Below, piece by piece: positions 1-8,973 of a stretch of 64,000 bases of DNA (the stretch's first letter is position 1; each line of letters opens with the position of its first letter). A program made the position numbers and the translations under genes. Source of the DNA: Roseiarcus sp036489975 (GTDB taxonomy: Bacteria; Pseudomonadota; Alphaproteobacteria; Rhizobiales; Beijerinckiaceae); NCBI GenBank assembly GCA_036489975.1, contig DASXES010000058.1:1-64000 (forward strand), read 5' to 3'. Under the pieces are notes generated by a model. The model saw nothing but the letters and a program-made list of their open reading frames with translations, did not search any database and had not been told where the DNA came from.

Positions 1-1079
1 CCGCCGCCTATCGGATTAACGGTGGCGCAAACCGTTGTGCGGGTCGGAATGCCGCCAACCGAAAGAAGGCCGGCATTCTTCCAGTTCGCATAGGCGTCGT
101 TATAGGACGGCAGCACGCCGCTGGTCGGATCGGAGCCGCTGGTGCTCCCGGTAGAGCCAGTGCTCCCGCTGGAGCCGGTGGTTGCGAGCTTATCGGTGCA
201 CGAAGCCGCGCTACCCCCGCTGCTGCCGGAGCAACTCCACGCCCACGGACCGCTGCCTCTGACGGTCGAAGCTGTACCGGCGGTGCAGAGGTTCGCGGTC
301 GGCGCGGCGCTTACCGACGCCCCGTTCGCGATCCCGCACGCGCCGTTCACAGGTTGCGCGGCGACGGCTTTGGTCGCGGAGCAGGTGGCCGTGGCTCCGC
401 CGCCGCTGCCAGCGCAGCTCCAAGACCAGGGTCCGCTGCCGCCGACGGTCGACGTCGTTCCGGTGCTACAAAGATTTGCGGTCGGGGCGCTGGCGAGGGT
501 TGCCTTGTTCGAAGACCCGCATACCCCGTTGACGCTGGAGGTCCCGCTGGAGGAGGCGGTCAGCGTGGCGTAAAACGACCAGGTGGTCGGGTTACAGCCC
601 ACCGGCGAGGTGCTGAACTTGCTCGGCAGACTGCCAAACTTGTAGCTGTAATACGCACAGTTGCCTGTCACATGAGTTTCCAGGAAGCCAAGAGTACTGC
701 TGCTCGGCAGATAGGCCAGCCAGTAGGAGCCGGCGGCCAACGAGACAGGCGTCACCACGTTGGCCGTATTCCAGCCTGTCTTTGTGGCGAAGCTGGCGGT
801 CGAGGCTTTGAGCACGCCGGGTCCGCCCTTTGGGCCGCTGGCATCGTAAATCCCAAGGATCAGATTTCCGCTCGCGGCGGTGACATAGAAGGACAGACTG
901 TGGACGGTTGCGGCCTGGGAGAGCTTGGCGGTTTGGGCCGACAGAAGATTGCCGTTTGCGGAATCGTTGCCGCCCGCCCACACGGCGTTCGAACCGATCG
1001 TGACCGACTGAGCCTGCGCCGAGCCGAGAAAGACTAGAAGATAACTCACCGCCACAAGGCATTTGTGAATAAGGCGCAT
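1..1079 (-). CDS. Secreted protein with two Cys-containing tandem repeats (3' end outside window)
   Basis: The frame is open from an ATG at 1079 to the window edge, about 359 residues, with no stop, so the C-terminus is missing. Residues 1-23 form a signal peptide ending in AQA. Residues ~25-175 look like a beta-sandwich, carbohydrate-binding or choice-of-anchor type of domain. Two ~50-residue repeats follow at ~183-233 and ~244-294, each with the pattern VNGxCG...PTANLC...GSGPWxWSC...C; this repeat is widespread in secreted proteobacterial proteins. A Ser/Gly/Thr linker (~300-318) then leads into a segment resembling the start of secreted beta-helix polysaccharide lyases or hydrolases. Its position beside the type II secretion genes makes it a plausible substrate, which is inference. 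The catalytic part is not in the window. Confidence 0.8.
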   Translation of the reverse strand, partial: MRLIHKCLVAVSYLLVFLGSAQAQSVTIGSNAVWAGGNDSANGNLLSAQTAKLSQAATVHSLSFYVTAASGNLILGIYDASGPKGGPGVLKASTASFATKTGWNTANVVTPVSLAAGSYWLAYLPSSSTLGFLETHVTGNCAYYSYKFGSLPSKFSTSPVGCNPTTWSFYATLTASSSGTSSVNGVCGSSNKATLASAPTANLCSTGTTSTVGGSGPWSWSCAGSGGGATATCSATKAVAAQPVNGACGIANGASVSAAPTANLCTAGTASTVRGSGPWAWSCSGSSGGSAASCTDKLATTGSSGSTGSTGSTSGSDPTSGVLPSYNDAYANWKNAGLLSVGGIPTRTTVCATVNPIGG

Positions 1080-2373
1080 GGAAACGTCCCCTCCATAAGT
1101 CGGATTCGGGTTTGGGCCTCGTCGCCGGGAGTAACCGGCGTTATCAGGGATAAACTTTCTTTGGACCGTTAGCGTCGAGGCGCATATTTTATTCTTTTCA
1201 GTTTTAGCGACACGAGTTTGATCCCGCGGCCCTCAACTTCAGCCTCGACAACCTGCTTGGCTTTCAGGACATAAAGCTTCACGGCACCATCCATCTTGGC
1301 GACTTCCTCCCGTGCACTAACAATGTCTCGCCATCAAAGTTCATCGAGGTTGGCATTCGAGGCTGATCACGCCGCAACAGCCAGGACACAATTTTCTGAA
1401 CGCAATTACCCCATTCGAACGCATTCCTCTTGTCGTGGCTGGTTAGAATCTCCGCGGTTCCTGAATGCTGGCTATTACAAAAACCGGTGCATTAAACTGC
1501 CGGACTTAGAAGGTGTAATTTATAAAGGCCTTTTTGCCTTGCTAATACCATAGCAACCAAAACACACACTTTATGTCCAGCCATACTTATGTCTCCCCAT
1601 TTCTGCTTATCCACTGTCGTCGTAATTCATGTCAGTGTCTCCCCATTTGTGGAGAGTTATATTTAGCGGTTTAAGTTTGGTCTTATTGCTTAGTGAAGGT
1701 CAAATTTTAGATCCTTGTTTCTCAATAACCTTCTATAACATATCGCCTTTCGATAGCTCTCGGTATTGCGCGACGAGTCCGCAATTTATCGGCGTATTTT
1801 TGGTTAATTTCATCTCAATCGTCATCTTCCCCAAGCTAATTTTGCCTTTCGTATTTAGTTCTGACCAGCAGAGTGAATCGTCTAAACAAAAAGCCGAGTA
1901 GATCGTTCAAATTGTTTTACGCAACACTTATGTTGACTACGTTAACCCAAACTCTATTGCAAGTATGTCGGAATTAAGGCGATAATATACTTTCTAGTTA
2001 CAAATTGAATTTAGACTATAGCTAGTCGGTATTCGTTAATACGCAATTTTAATCTGGATGGGAGCCGGTTTTCTCAATATCAAGATACTGCTGCATCGGC
2101 GGACGATCGCCTCAAGGCGCGGGGAGACCTCGGAGGCCGATGCCGCTTTCCGCCCGGGTTCAAGGTCAATCGGCAACGCCGCAATCGCCACGAGGTAGCT
2201 GACGATTCAGACCGCCTGATCGCCGTTCCGTGCGTTCAACTGCCGCCCGGCCGACCGAGGGCGTCGCCACGTCACGGTCGCGGATTCGGCTCGCTCTGGA
2301 AAAACTCCGGGACCGAACATCGAGCATTACCGCCGCGACGCTGGTCTTCTCCCGCGGAAACGTTCGGTCAGCA
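1080..2373. other. AT-rich gene-poor stretch upstream of the secreted protein
   Basis: About 1.3 kb lies between the start of the secreted-protein gene and the end of the T2SS operon. Roughly 1150-2070 is clearly richer in A+T than everything around it, and 2080-2373 returns to normal composition. I find no convincing gene. The short open frames here (e.g. 1629-1901) have no good ribosome site and no recognisable domain. The 13-bp sequence TGTCTCCCCATTT occurs twice (1590-1602 and 1636-1648). The stretch must also carry the promoter of the leftward secreted-protein gene. Confidence 0.6.
1590..1648. repeat. 13-bp direct repeat TGTCTCCCCATTT, two copies
   Basis: Identical copies lie at 1590-1602 and 1636-1648, start to start 46 bp. 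Multiple short internal repeats near a TG-starting end are known from IS21-family termini, so this could be a remnant element end. No transposase frame is present to support that. Confidence 0.4.
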
Positions 2374-2946
2374 CTATTGCCCCGTCGCCCCGTTGGGTCT
2401 GGGCAGGTCTAGTTGCACTGACTCTGGGCCCTTTTCGACGACGACTGAGCGCAACCCGATCCCTCGGATCAACCAGCCGTCATTCTCTTCTCCGACTCGA
2501 AGTCGCAAAACCGCTTCGGTGTCGGATCCTTGAAGCATCGCAAGGCTGGCCTTGCGGCCGACGATCGTCCCAATCAACCTAAGCGACGGCCGCTCCGGAG
2601 GAGGAGGCGCAAGGACTTCGTGTTTTTGTGGCGGAGCAACGATTGGAAGCGCGACGACAGGGAGTCGGCGCGAGGCGGAAAAGAGCGGCCGGTCCCGCGT
2701 CGCCGACAGGGTGTTCAGTGGAACCGTCCACAATGGGTTGCCGGCACGAAGCCTTGCGTTGGAATCGGGCACGCGTGACGCTTCCGAGAGGCCGCCGACG
2801 TCGGTCCCTTCAGCGGCGGGCGCTGGCGCCCCCTCAATCTCCGACAGGGGACGGAGGGGCTCGTCGATTGGACCCGCCGCCGCCGTCATGGTGGAGGAAA
2901 TCACAAGGAAAACACCGAACGGCCACATCAGTCTGATGACCGCCAT
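2374..2946 (-). CDS. Type II secretion GspC/GspN-like protein
   Basis: 190 residues with an N-terminal signal or anchor segment (residues ~5-24), a Pro/Ala-rich linker, then a compact domain (~115-180) of the form LRLIGTIVG...LR.GE..DGWLIRGIG..SVVV. That pattern matches the homology-region domain of T2SS inner-membrane GspC and the related GspN/GspP proteins, which connects the inner-membrane platform to the secretin. It is the last gene of the leftward T2SS operon and overlaps the 3' end of gspM by 19 bp. No PDZ domain follows, so it is shorter than enterobacterial GspC. Membership in the system is near certain from context; the exact letter name is not. Confidence 0.7.
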   Translation of the reverse strand: MAVIRLMWPFGVFLVISSTMTAAAGPIDEPLRPLSEIEGAPAPAAEGTDVGGLSEASRVPDSNARLRAGNPLWTVPLNTLSATRDRPLFSASRRLPVVALPIVAPPQKHEVLAPPPPERPSLRLIGTIVGRKASLAMLQGSDTEAVLRLRVGEENDGWLIRGIGLRSVVVEKGPESVQLDLPRPNGATGQ

Positions 2947-3488
2947 TGCCCAACTACCCCGACCGTCATTCGCATGCGCCCAGTTTCGGCCTCGCCAAAA
3001 ACCTCAGGCGATTGGATCGAAAGCTTGTCCACGAACAGGTATGGCATTCCGGCCTCGATGTCGTAAAGGATCGTCTGCACAGCCGGCTGACTGACCTCCA
3101 TGCTGGCCGTAAGACCCACGAAACCGCTTTTGGCGTCAGGGCCGTCGAGTTCCACTTGCGAAGACATCAGCGCGCCGGCCGCTTTTGCAACCGCGGTCTC
3201 GATACGTTGCTGGAGCGCCGCGCCGGCAATCGTTATCGTTTTCCCGTCGAGGAATGGCGAGCCGCTCACTCCCGCACTTGAGCCGATCGACGCCGACGAG
3301 CTCGCTCGCGACCGTTCGGACAACTGATCGAGCCGCGTCTGGGCGGCTTCAATCGCCGCTGCTTTGCCGCGAAGGTCCGCGACAAGCACAAGCGAGATAG
3401 CCAAAAGGGCGATCACGACGCCGAGATAGGAGGCGACCGCCAAGGCCTGGCGTCGGCCGATCACCAAACTATGACTAAGGATTCGCAT
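2928..3488 (-). CDS. gspM: Type II secretion platform protein GspM
   Basis: 186 residues from ATG 3488. One transmembrane helix at ~15-35 follows a short basic cytoplasmic tail, then a coiled segment (AAIEAAQTRLDQL) and a periplasmic ferredoxin-like domain. This is the layout of the short GspM type (T2SSM_b). The start was chosen because ATG 3488 shares its A with the TGA stop of gspL (TGATG), which indicates translational coupling; the open frame continues upstream only as a shadow of gspL. GspM dimerises with GspL in the inner-membrane assembly platform. Confidence 0.85.
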   Translation of the reverse strand: MRILSHSLVIGRRQALAVASYLGVVIALLAISLVLVADLRGKAAAIEAAQTRLDQLSERSRASSSASIGSSAGVSGSPFLDGKTITIAGAALQQRIETAVAKAAGALMSSQVELDGPDAKSGFVGLTASMEVSQPAVQTILYDIEAGMPYLFVDKLSIQSPEVFGEAETGRMRMTVGVVGQWRSSD

Positions 3489-4558
3489 CAATTCGTCACG
3501 GCGAATGAGGGCTCGATATGCGCCTCGATGTGAAAGCTCTCGCCGCCGCTTGGAGCCCTCACCGTGGGCGCGAAGAACGTGGCCTTGGTGAAACGCCGCG
3601 ACTGCTCGATGAGCCGAATGAGCGCAGGCGCGTCGGCGGCCGATCCGGCTATCTGCACCTTGCCGGCGTCGATGCGCAATTCGTTCAGGTGGGCGTTGTC
3701 GGGCAGCGCCTTCGACAGCGCTTCGAGAACCATGACCGCGGAAGGCGTCGTCCATTTCCTCGCCTGCAAGGCCTTGAGCGCCTCTTCCGCTGCCGGGCCG
3801 TGGCGATTCATCAGTTCCGACCGGCGCTCCGCAATCCGGTGCTGAAGATCGGCGACCCGCGCGTCATTGCGGCCGCCGACCACGAGCCAGGCGCCAAGGC
3901 TGATCACGAAGGCAAGACCGGATAGAGCCAGGCCGGCGACAAGGCCCCTAAGCAAGCCCCGTCCCCTGTTGCCGCCCCCAATATCCTGGGCGAAGACGGG
4001 GATCACGAGCGTCTCCCCTTCGCCGGTCCGCGTCGACATTCGCACTTGATCGGCCCGAGCGGTCATTGCCGCCCGCGCGATTGGAGCAACCAGCGATCGC
4101 GCCGTAGCGGCGACGGTAATGGCTATCTGTCCGTTGCCCGCGTCGGTTGGCTCGCTCCATCCGAAGGCTGCTTCCTTGGGCGACCATGGCGTCAAACGAT
4201 CGATTTGGGAGCGGACAACTCCGTCGAGGAACTGACGAGCGCCCTGAGGCAGCTCGAGTGACCGGAAGATGAAGCGCGACGGCGCAAGCGTCACGTCAAC
4301 CGTGCTTCGCGCAAGTAGCGACCGGGTTTGGGGAGAAATCGGATCGGCGATCCCGCTTTCGTCGATGCGCAACGACGGCCCGTCAGTGCGTTGCGCGGGT
4401 TGCTTGCTCATGTCCACGACAAGAAACGAGCCGTCCGCCTGTTCAACGAGTTCGACTCCGCGGCTGCGTCGGAGCATCGTCCCGAGGAGCGTCAAGCCCG
4501 CTGCGACGTCGTCGATCCAGGCCGACAACCGGACTCGGAGGGAAGCCAAAATAGTCAC
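3488..4558 (-). CDS. gspL: Type II secretion platform protein GspL
   Basis: 356 residues. The N-terminal ~200 residues form the actin-like cytoplasmic domain (LELPQGARQFLDGVVRSQIDRLTPW is typical of GspL/PilM-like folds). A transmembrane helix (~208-228) and a PilN-like periplasmic ferredoxin fold (~255-350) follow. GspL recruits the GspE ATPase to the platform and binds GspM. It lies 9 bp after the gspK stop and is coupled to gspM by TGATG. Confidence 0.85.
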   Translation of the reverse strand: MTILASLRVRLSAWIDDVAAGLTLLGTMLRRSRGVELVEQADGSFLVVDMSKQPAQRTDGPSLRIDESGIADPISPQTRSLLARSTVDVTLAPSRFIFRSLELPQGARQFLDGVVRSQIDRLTPWSPKEAAFGWSEPTDAGNGQIAITVAATARSLVAPIARAAMTARADQVRMSTRTGEGETLVIPVFAQDIGGGNRGRGLLRGLVAGLALSGLAFVISLGAWLVVGGRNDARVADLQHRIAERRSELMNRHGPAAEEALKALQARKWTTPSAVMVLEALSKALPDNAHLNELRIDAGKVQIAGSAADAPALIRLIEQSRRFTKATFFAPTVRAPSGGESFHIEAHIEPSFAVTN

Positions 4559-4567
4559 GGGAGGTCC

Positions 4568-5701
4568 TTAGGCGGATTGCATGGGCCCATCGAAATCGTC
4601 CCGCCAGTAAAGCAATTCATAGGGCTCTGCGTCTTGGTTATTGGCGTTTTGATCTTGTGCGCCCTGTTCCTTGGCTTGATCTTTGCCGACTGGCGCGGCG
4701 TCGCCGCCTTGGGCCGCCCCTTGGTCCTTGCCGCCGGGGGCGGCGCTTTGGTCCTTGAGGCGAAAGACGACCTCCGCATGAACACGCCGGCCGTTGTCGA
4801 AGTCGACGGCGATGGAGGCCCGGAATGCTTTCGACACCTCGACCGTGGCGTGCGGCTTCGCTGGACCGAGCAGCTCCAACAGGGCGCGCCCGTCGCCGAG
4901 ATCGCTGACCCGCGCGTTCAGAACCTCGCCAAGGATTTGAGGCGTCATTTTCGGCAGAGCGGACAGGACCGTCGGATCCGCGCTGGACACGTCGACGTCC
5001 GAACGGCCGCTGAACACGGTCACCAACGGCAAAATGCGCTCGACCACCGCGAGCGGGATTCCCGGCAAAAGACTGAGCTCCAGCGCATCGTCGAACGGTC
5101 CGTGCCGGGGCGGGTAGGGCATGTGCTGGTCGCTATAAAGCTTGTTCTCCTTCGTGGCCTTGTCATCCTTGTTGTCAGCGAGCGTCGGAGCGGCCGCGCC
5201 GTCCTTGTCATCAGCGGGCGTCTGGGCGGCGGCTGCGCTGCCTTTTGCGTCGGCGCTCGCGGTGGATTTCGTGCGCCATCCGACGATGCGGTCGGCGAAA
5301 GTTTGCGCCCGCGACGAATCGATGCCGACTGCGGTGAACAGCCCGGCCAACAAGTCCGGGGTCGCGGCGTTGAGGTCGATCCTCGCCCCTTCGGAGCGAA
5401 AGCGAACAGAGATCGCGGTGCGCCCCACGCGCATGTCGAAGCCGCCTCGGGCCGGTCTGGTCTTCTCAGGCGCCGCGAGTTGACGGAAGACCGCCATTTC
5501 GACGCCGGCTCGAATCGAGGCCTCCGCCTGCACGCGGTCGTCGGCCACCCGCGATGCTCCAGCGGTATTGAGGGTGTAGGAAGAATAGATCGTCGCAAGC
5601 GTCGCAAGAGCAGCCAGGATCCACAGCACCGCCACGAGGACGAAGCCGTTCTGCGCGCGCTCGGCGGATCCTGGCAGGCAGGTCATCGCAGGGGTTTTCA
5701 T
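4568..5701 (-). CDS. gspK: Type II secretion minor pseudopilin GspK
   Basis: 377 residues. A prepilin-type N-terminus (NGFVLVAVLWILAALATLAT) starts after an 18-residue basic leader. As is usual for GspK, the position equivalent to Glu5 of the other pseudopilins is not acidic. The large globular domain contains LNAATPDLLAGL, matching the helix-hairpin-like domain of the family. GspK caps the pseudopilus tip with GspI and GspJ. A low-complexity Ala/Asp/Gln-rich stretch (~160-200) and a Gly/Gln/Asp-rich tail (~325-370) are long for the family. The start overlaps the gspJ stop by 4 bp. Confidence 0.88.
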   Translation of the reverse strand: MKTPAMTCLPGSAERAQNGFVLVAVLWILAALATLATIYSSYTLNTAGASRVADDRVQAEASIRAGVEMAVFRQLAAPEKTRPARGGFDMRVGRTAISVRFRSEGARIDLNAATPDLLAGLFTAVGIDSSRAQTFADRIVGWRTKSTASADAKGSAAAAQTPADDKDGAAAPTLADNKDDKATKENKLYSDQHMPYPPRHGPFDDALELSLLPGIPLAVVERILPLVTVFSGRSDVDVSSADPTVLSALPKMTPQILGEVLNARVSDLGDGRALLELLGPAKPHATVEVSKAFRASIAVDFDNGRRVHAEVVFRLKDQSAAPGGKDQGAAQGGDAAPVGKDQAKEQGAQDQNANNQDAEPYELLYWRDDFDGPMQSA

Positions 5702-6429
5702 TGCTGCGCCGGCTGTCCGGCCACGGCAGGCTGCGCCGGCTGTGCCGCGGTGGGAAAAGCGCCGCCCGCATTAGCCTGCGCCTGAAGCTTAGGCGCGCCG
5801 GGGGCCGTGACTCTGATGCGCGCCACGGTGGATGCCGCCAGCACGCGATTCGCGACGGTGTCGCGCACCGATATTCGCACCGCGTCGGGCAACTGCTCCC
5901 GACCTTTCCAGCTTGGAAGCCAGACACGGTCTGGTCCCGCATAGGCGAAGGAAATGTGGAAGGGCGCGCGAATGAGGGTGACGGGATCGCCGAAGGCGAT
6001 AGGCTCCGCCGGCGCGGTCGGCTGCTGTGGCGCGGTTGGCGCGAAGCGGGCCCGCGTGCGGACCATCGCGAGGCCGCGATCCTCCTTGATCTCCGCCATG
6101 CGTACGACTTCCAGGTGAGGATAGGCGTCCGGGCCGATAGCCGATCGAACGAACATCACCGAAGAAGCATCGCCTTCAAACAATGGCCCGCGGGCGCCCG
6201 CCGAGCGCGTCACGTACTCGGCCGCGGACAGGTCATTGACCAGTCGTTCAAGGCCGCCGCCGAGCAGGTCCGCGCGCTGCAGGTCGACGAAGCCTCGCCG
6301 CCAGTTGGGCAGCCATTGCCCCGCCACCGACGATAGCGCCAGGATAATCGTCGCGGTTAACGCGAGCGTCGCCATCGCCTCGATCAGCGAGAAGCCGGCG
6401 ACGCGCCCGTCTGAATTCGCCTGCCTCAT
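5698..6429 (-). CDS. gspJ: Type II secretion minor pseudopilin GspJ
   Basis: 243 residues. Prepilin cleavage motif G|FSLIEAMATLALTATIIL after a 10-residue leader, followed by the GspJ globular domain (LERLVNDLSAAEY...). The C-terminal tail (~220-243) is Ala/Gln/Pro-rich (QPAQPAVAGQPAQQ) and probably unstructured. Overlaps gspI and gspK by 4 bp each, so the three minor pseudopilins are translated as a coupled set. Confidence 0.88.
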   Translation of the reverse strand: MRQANSDGRVAGFSLIEAMATLALTATIILALSSVAGQWLPNWRRGFVDLQRADLLGGGLERLVNDLSAAEYVTRSAGARGPLFEGDASSVMFVRSAIGPDAYPHLEVVRMAEIKEDRGLAMVRTRARFAPTAPQQPTAPAEPIAFGDPVTLIRAPFHISFAYAGPDRVWLPSWKGREQLPDAVRISVRDTVANRVLAASTVARIRVTAPGAPKLQAQANAGGAFPTAAQPAQPAVAGQPAQQ

Positions 6430-6830
6430 TTCTTTGTCGATTGCCGGCGCAAACGAATAGTGTCGATTTTCAGCATTGCGCCGGACGGCGAGCGCACCAG
6501 CACCTCGATGCGCTGCGGGGTCCAGAGCGCGTCGCCCACCAAAGCCGGCGCGCCGATGAGGGTTGAATCGATCCGCCAGTCGTGCGCGTCGAGAGCGCCC
6601 TTGAGGCGCCCGACGGGAAGCGCCTCGCGGGACGGCATGCCGGCCATGATCTTGCGCGCCGTTTCGATCTCCGCCAGATGTCTTTCGGCGTAAAGGCCAG
6701 CATGCAGGCTGGAGCTCGCCAGCGGCCCGATCGCAGCCAGGCCCGCTCCCATTACCGCAAGCGCGGCGAGCGCCTCGATCAGCGTAAAGCCGGCGGTTCC
6801 GCGCCTGTCAGGATTTGCCGGTTGGCACAA
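6426..6830 (-). CDS. gspI: Type II secretion minor pseudopilin GspI
   Basis: 134 residues. Prepilin motif G|FTLIEALAALAVMGAGLA after a 13-residue leader, then the short GspI domain (ARKIMAGMPSREALPVG). The start is a TTG at 6830: a GGAGG lies about 9 bases upstream and no ATG or GTG precedes the prepilin motif in frame. The gene begins inside gspH, overlapping it by 23 bp. Confidence 0.85.
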   Translation of the reverse strand: MCQPANPDRRGTAGFTLIEALAALAVMGAGLAAIGPLASSSLHAGLYAERHLAEIETARKIMAGMPSREALPVGRLKGALDAHDWRIDSTLIGAPALVGDALWTPQRIEVLVRSPSGAMLKIDTIRLRRQSTKK

Positions 6831-7272
6831 CTTCGACGCCTCCGGTCAGCCAGTTGACGCGTATCTGATATCCGACGCCTTGTCGCGCGATGGCGATAAC
6901 GCCTCCGCACGACTCGCCGCTCGGAAAGAACTCGATCGTCGCGCCGACGCGCCTGTCGCCACACCGCTGCGCAAGCAGCGCCTCGAAAGTCACGTCAGCC
7001 GGAATCTCGACGACGGACGCCGTTGCGCCCGAAACCACAATTCGTCGACCCGCGTCGAGAGATGTCGCCACCTGCGCATGGCTTCGCATGGCGGCGTTAC
7101 GGTCGCTCTTCAAGAGAGCGGCGACCTCGACGGCGTACCCGGCGAGGCGCGCTTGCGACGTGCCGCGCGGAATTGCGGGCAAAACGAGCGCCACGATGAG
7201 TCCGATGATGGCCAGCACGCAGACGACTTCGATCAGGGTAAATCCGGCCTCGGCGTCGCTCCGCGGCGTCAT
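6808..7272 (-). CDS. gspH: Type II secretion minor pseudopilin GspH
   Basis: 154 residues. Prepilin motif G|FTLIEVVCVLAIIGLIVALVLP after a 9-residue leader, and a GspH-type domain (ALLKSDRNAAMRSHAQVATSLD, FFPSGESCGGVI). ATG 7272 was chosen because it overlaps the gspG stop as ATGA and puts the cleavage site at a normal distance; the longer open frame is a shadow of gspG. Confidence 0.87.
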   Translation of the reverse strand: MTPRSDAEAGFTLIEVVCVLAIIGLIVALVLPAIPRGTSQARLAGYAVEVAALLKSDRNAAMRSHAQVATSLDAGRRIVVSGATASVVEIPADVTFEALLAQRCGDRRVGATIEFFPSGESCGGVIAIARQGVGYQIRVNWLTGGVEVVPTGKS

Positions 7273-7736
7273 CGCGACGCGCTTCTGATGAGGCTTTGCG
7301 AGTCGCCAACTCCGCCCGACCCATAGGAGTCGATCTCGTAGGGCGCATGGTCGCCAGGAACCTTGTAGACATAAGGGTGACCCCAGGGGTCTGCGGGCAC
7401 CGAACCCGTTTTGAGATAGGGTCCGTTCCAAGCAGGCGCCGAACCAGGACGATCGACCAGCGCGGCCAGGCCTTCATTGCCGGCTGGATAGGCGCCATTG
7501 TCTAGATAGTAGAGGTCGAGCGCGGCCGAGAAGCTTTCTATCTGGATCTTCGCCGCCTTGACCTTCGACTCGCTGAGATAATTCAGGACCCGGGGTCCTA
7601 CCAGCCCCACGACCAGGCCGATAATGGCGATGACCACCAGCATTTCTACGAGCGTGAAACCCGCCTCCCGCTTATGGCTTCGCGTGCGAGAGACCCGGCG
7701 CGCGAGGCGCTCTCGCCAGTGGGCAATCTTCGTCAT
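7269..7736 (-). CDS. gspG: Type II secretion major pseudopilin GspG
   Basis: 155 residues. Cleavage motif G|FTLVEMLVVIAIIGLVVGLVGP after a longer than usual basic leader of ~26 residues. The GspG signature follows (LDLYYLDNGAYPAGNEGLAALV and the C-terminal calcium-binding loop region DPWGHPYVYKVPG...YEIDSYGSGG). This is the subunit that polymerises into the pseudopilus. It lies 12 bp after gspF. Confidence 0.93.
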   Translation of the reverse strand: MTKIAHWRERLARRVSRTRSHKREAGFTLVEMLVVIAIIGLVVGLVGPRVLNYLSESKVKAAKIQIESFSAALDLYYLDNGAYPAGNEGLAALVDRPGSAPAWNGPYLKTGSVPADPWGHPYVYKVPGDHAPYEIDSYGSGGVGDSQSLIRSASR

Positions 7737-7748
7737 CTTCCAAGTCTC

Positions 7749-8969
7749 CTAGTCGACGACCTGATAAACTGAGAGCAGGGCCGTCATCACCGACACGATC
7801 AGCCCTCCGACGATCAGGCTGATGACCATAATGGCGAGCGGGCCGACAATTCCAATGGCGCGATCGAGGCTTCGCTGGAGTTTCGCCTCGTAGAAATCGG
7901 CAATGCGGCCGGCCAGCATCGCCAGTTGACCGGAATCTTCTCCCAGGCGGAGCGTTCTGATCGCCATCGGCGGCAGCGCTCGGGTTTCCAGGAGCGCGTC
8001 CGACAGCTTTCCGCCGTGGCGCACTTTGTCGACGATCTGCGACCACTGCGCAAGGGTCCCGGTCGACTCCATCGTGTCGACGAGAATGCGCAACGCCGAA
8101 GTCAGCATGACACCGCTTGACAGCAGAAGGCTGAGGTTCCGGCAGAAGAGTCCCGTGCGGTGGTAGTCCATGATCGGGCGCACGACCGGAAGGCGCGCAA
8201 GCGCGCGAACGAGCGGTCTGCGCGTCGACGGCTTTCGCAGAATGAACCAGCCGGCCAACAATGCGACGAGCGACACGGCCGCGATCGTCTGCCCATTCGA
8301 GCGCATAAAATCCGACAATCGAAGAAATGTGGCCAGCACCGGATCGAGCTTGGCGTTGAAGTCGCGAAATATGTTTGCGAATTGGGGTAGGACGAAGTTG
8401 AGAAAGAACAGCAGGACCGCGCCAGCGGCGAACAGAAGGAACGCGGGATAGCGCAGCGCGTCGCCTATCCGCCGCCCCAGCGCTTCTGCGCGTTGACGCT
8501 CTGCCGCCAGCGCTTCGAGGACCGTCACCAACGCGCCGGAGGTTTCGCCGATCCGAATGAGCGCTACATAGATCGGCGGGAAAGTCTTGGGGTGCTTGGA
8601 GATCGCCTCGCCGAAGCTGTCCCCGGAAAGAATGGAGCCTGCGAGCGCTGCCGCGGTTGGGCGCATTCGACTCATCTCAGCGTCGGTGGCAAGCAGCTCA
8701 AGGGCGTCGTTTATACGGACCCCTGTGTGCAAGAGCAGAGCCAGGTCGCCTGTAAAAATGGTGACGTCCTCGGCCCGCGGCCCCGTCAGCCGGAGGGACC
8801 TTAAAGCGCTGCGTCCGAACTGGGTCTCATTCCGCGCACCCGCTGCCTCGATCGGGATGAGTCCCAAATATTCGACACGGCGATTGACCTCGGCCAGACT
8901 GGTGGCGTCGAGCGAGCCGGTGACGACTTCGCCGATCTGTGTCAGGGCGCGATATTGAAAAGTCGGCAT
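7749..8969 (-). CDS. gspF: Type II secretion inner-membrane protein GspF
   Basis: 406 residues, the standard length. It has two T2SSF cytoplasmic helical domains, each followed by membrane segments (~170-195, ~215-240 and ~375-400), including the conserved FTGDLALLLHTGVRINDALELL and FCRNLSLLLSSGVMLTSAL stretches. GspF forms the core of the assembly platform acted on by GspE. It starts 4 bp after the gspE stop. Confidence 0.93.
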   Translation of the reverse strand: MPTFQYRALTQIGEVVTGSLDATSLAEVNRRVEYLGLIPIEAAGARNETQFGRSALRSLRLTGPRAEDVTIFTGDLALLLHTGVRINDALELLATDAEMSRMRPTAAALAGSILSGDSFGEAISKHPKTFPPIYVALIRIGETSGALVTVLEALAAERQRAEALGRRIGDALRYPAFLLFAAGAVLLFFLNFVLPQFANIFRDFNAKLDPVLATFLRLSDFMRSNGQTIAAVSLVALLAGWFILRKPSTRRPLVRALARLPVVRPIMDYHRTGLFCRNLSLLLSSGVMLTSALRILVDTMESTGTLAQWSQIVDKVRHGGKLSDALLETRALPPMAIRTLRLGEDSGQLAMLAGRIADFYEAKLQRSLDRAIGIVGPLAIMVISLIVGGLIVSVMTALLSVYQVVD

Positions 8970-8973
8970 TGGT

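Noticed and set aside
1629..1901. 90-codon frame in the AT-rich island, hydrophobic stretches
   Set aside because: No ribosome site, no family features, and AT-rich DNA readily gives hydrophobic spurious frames.
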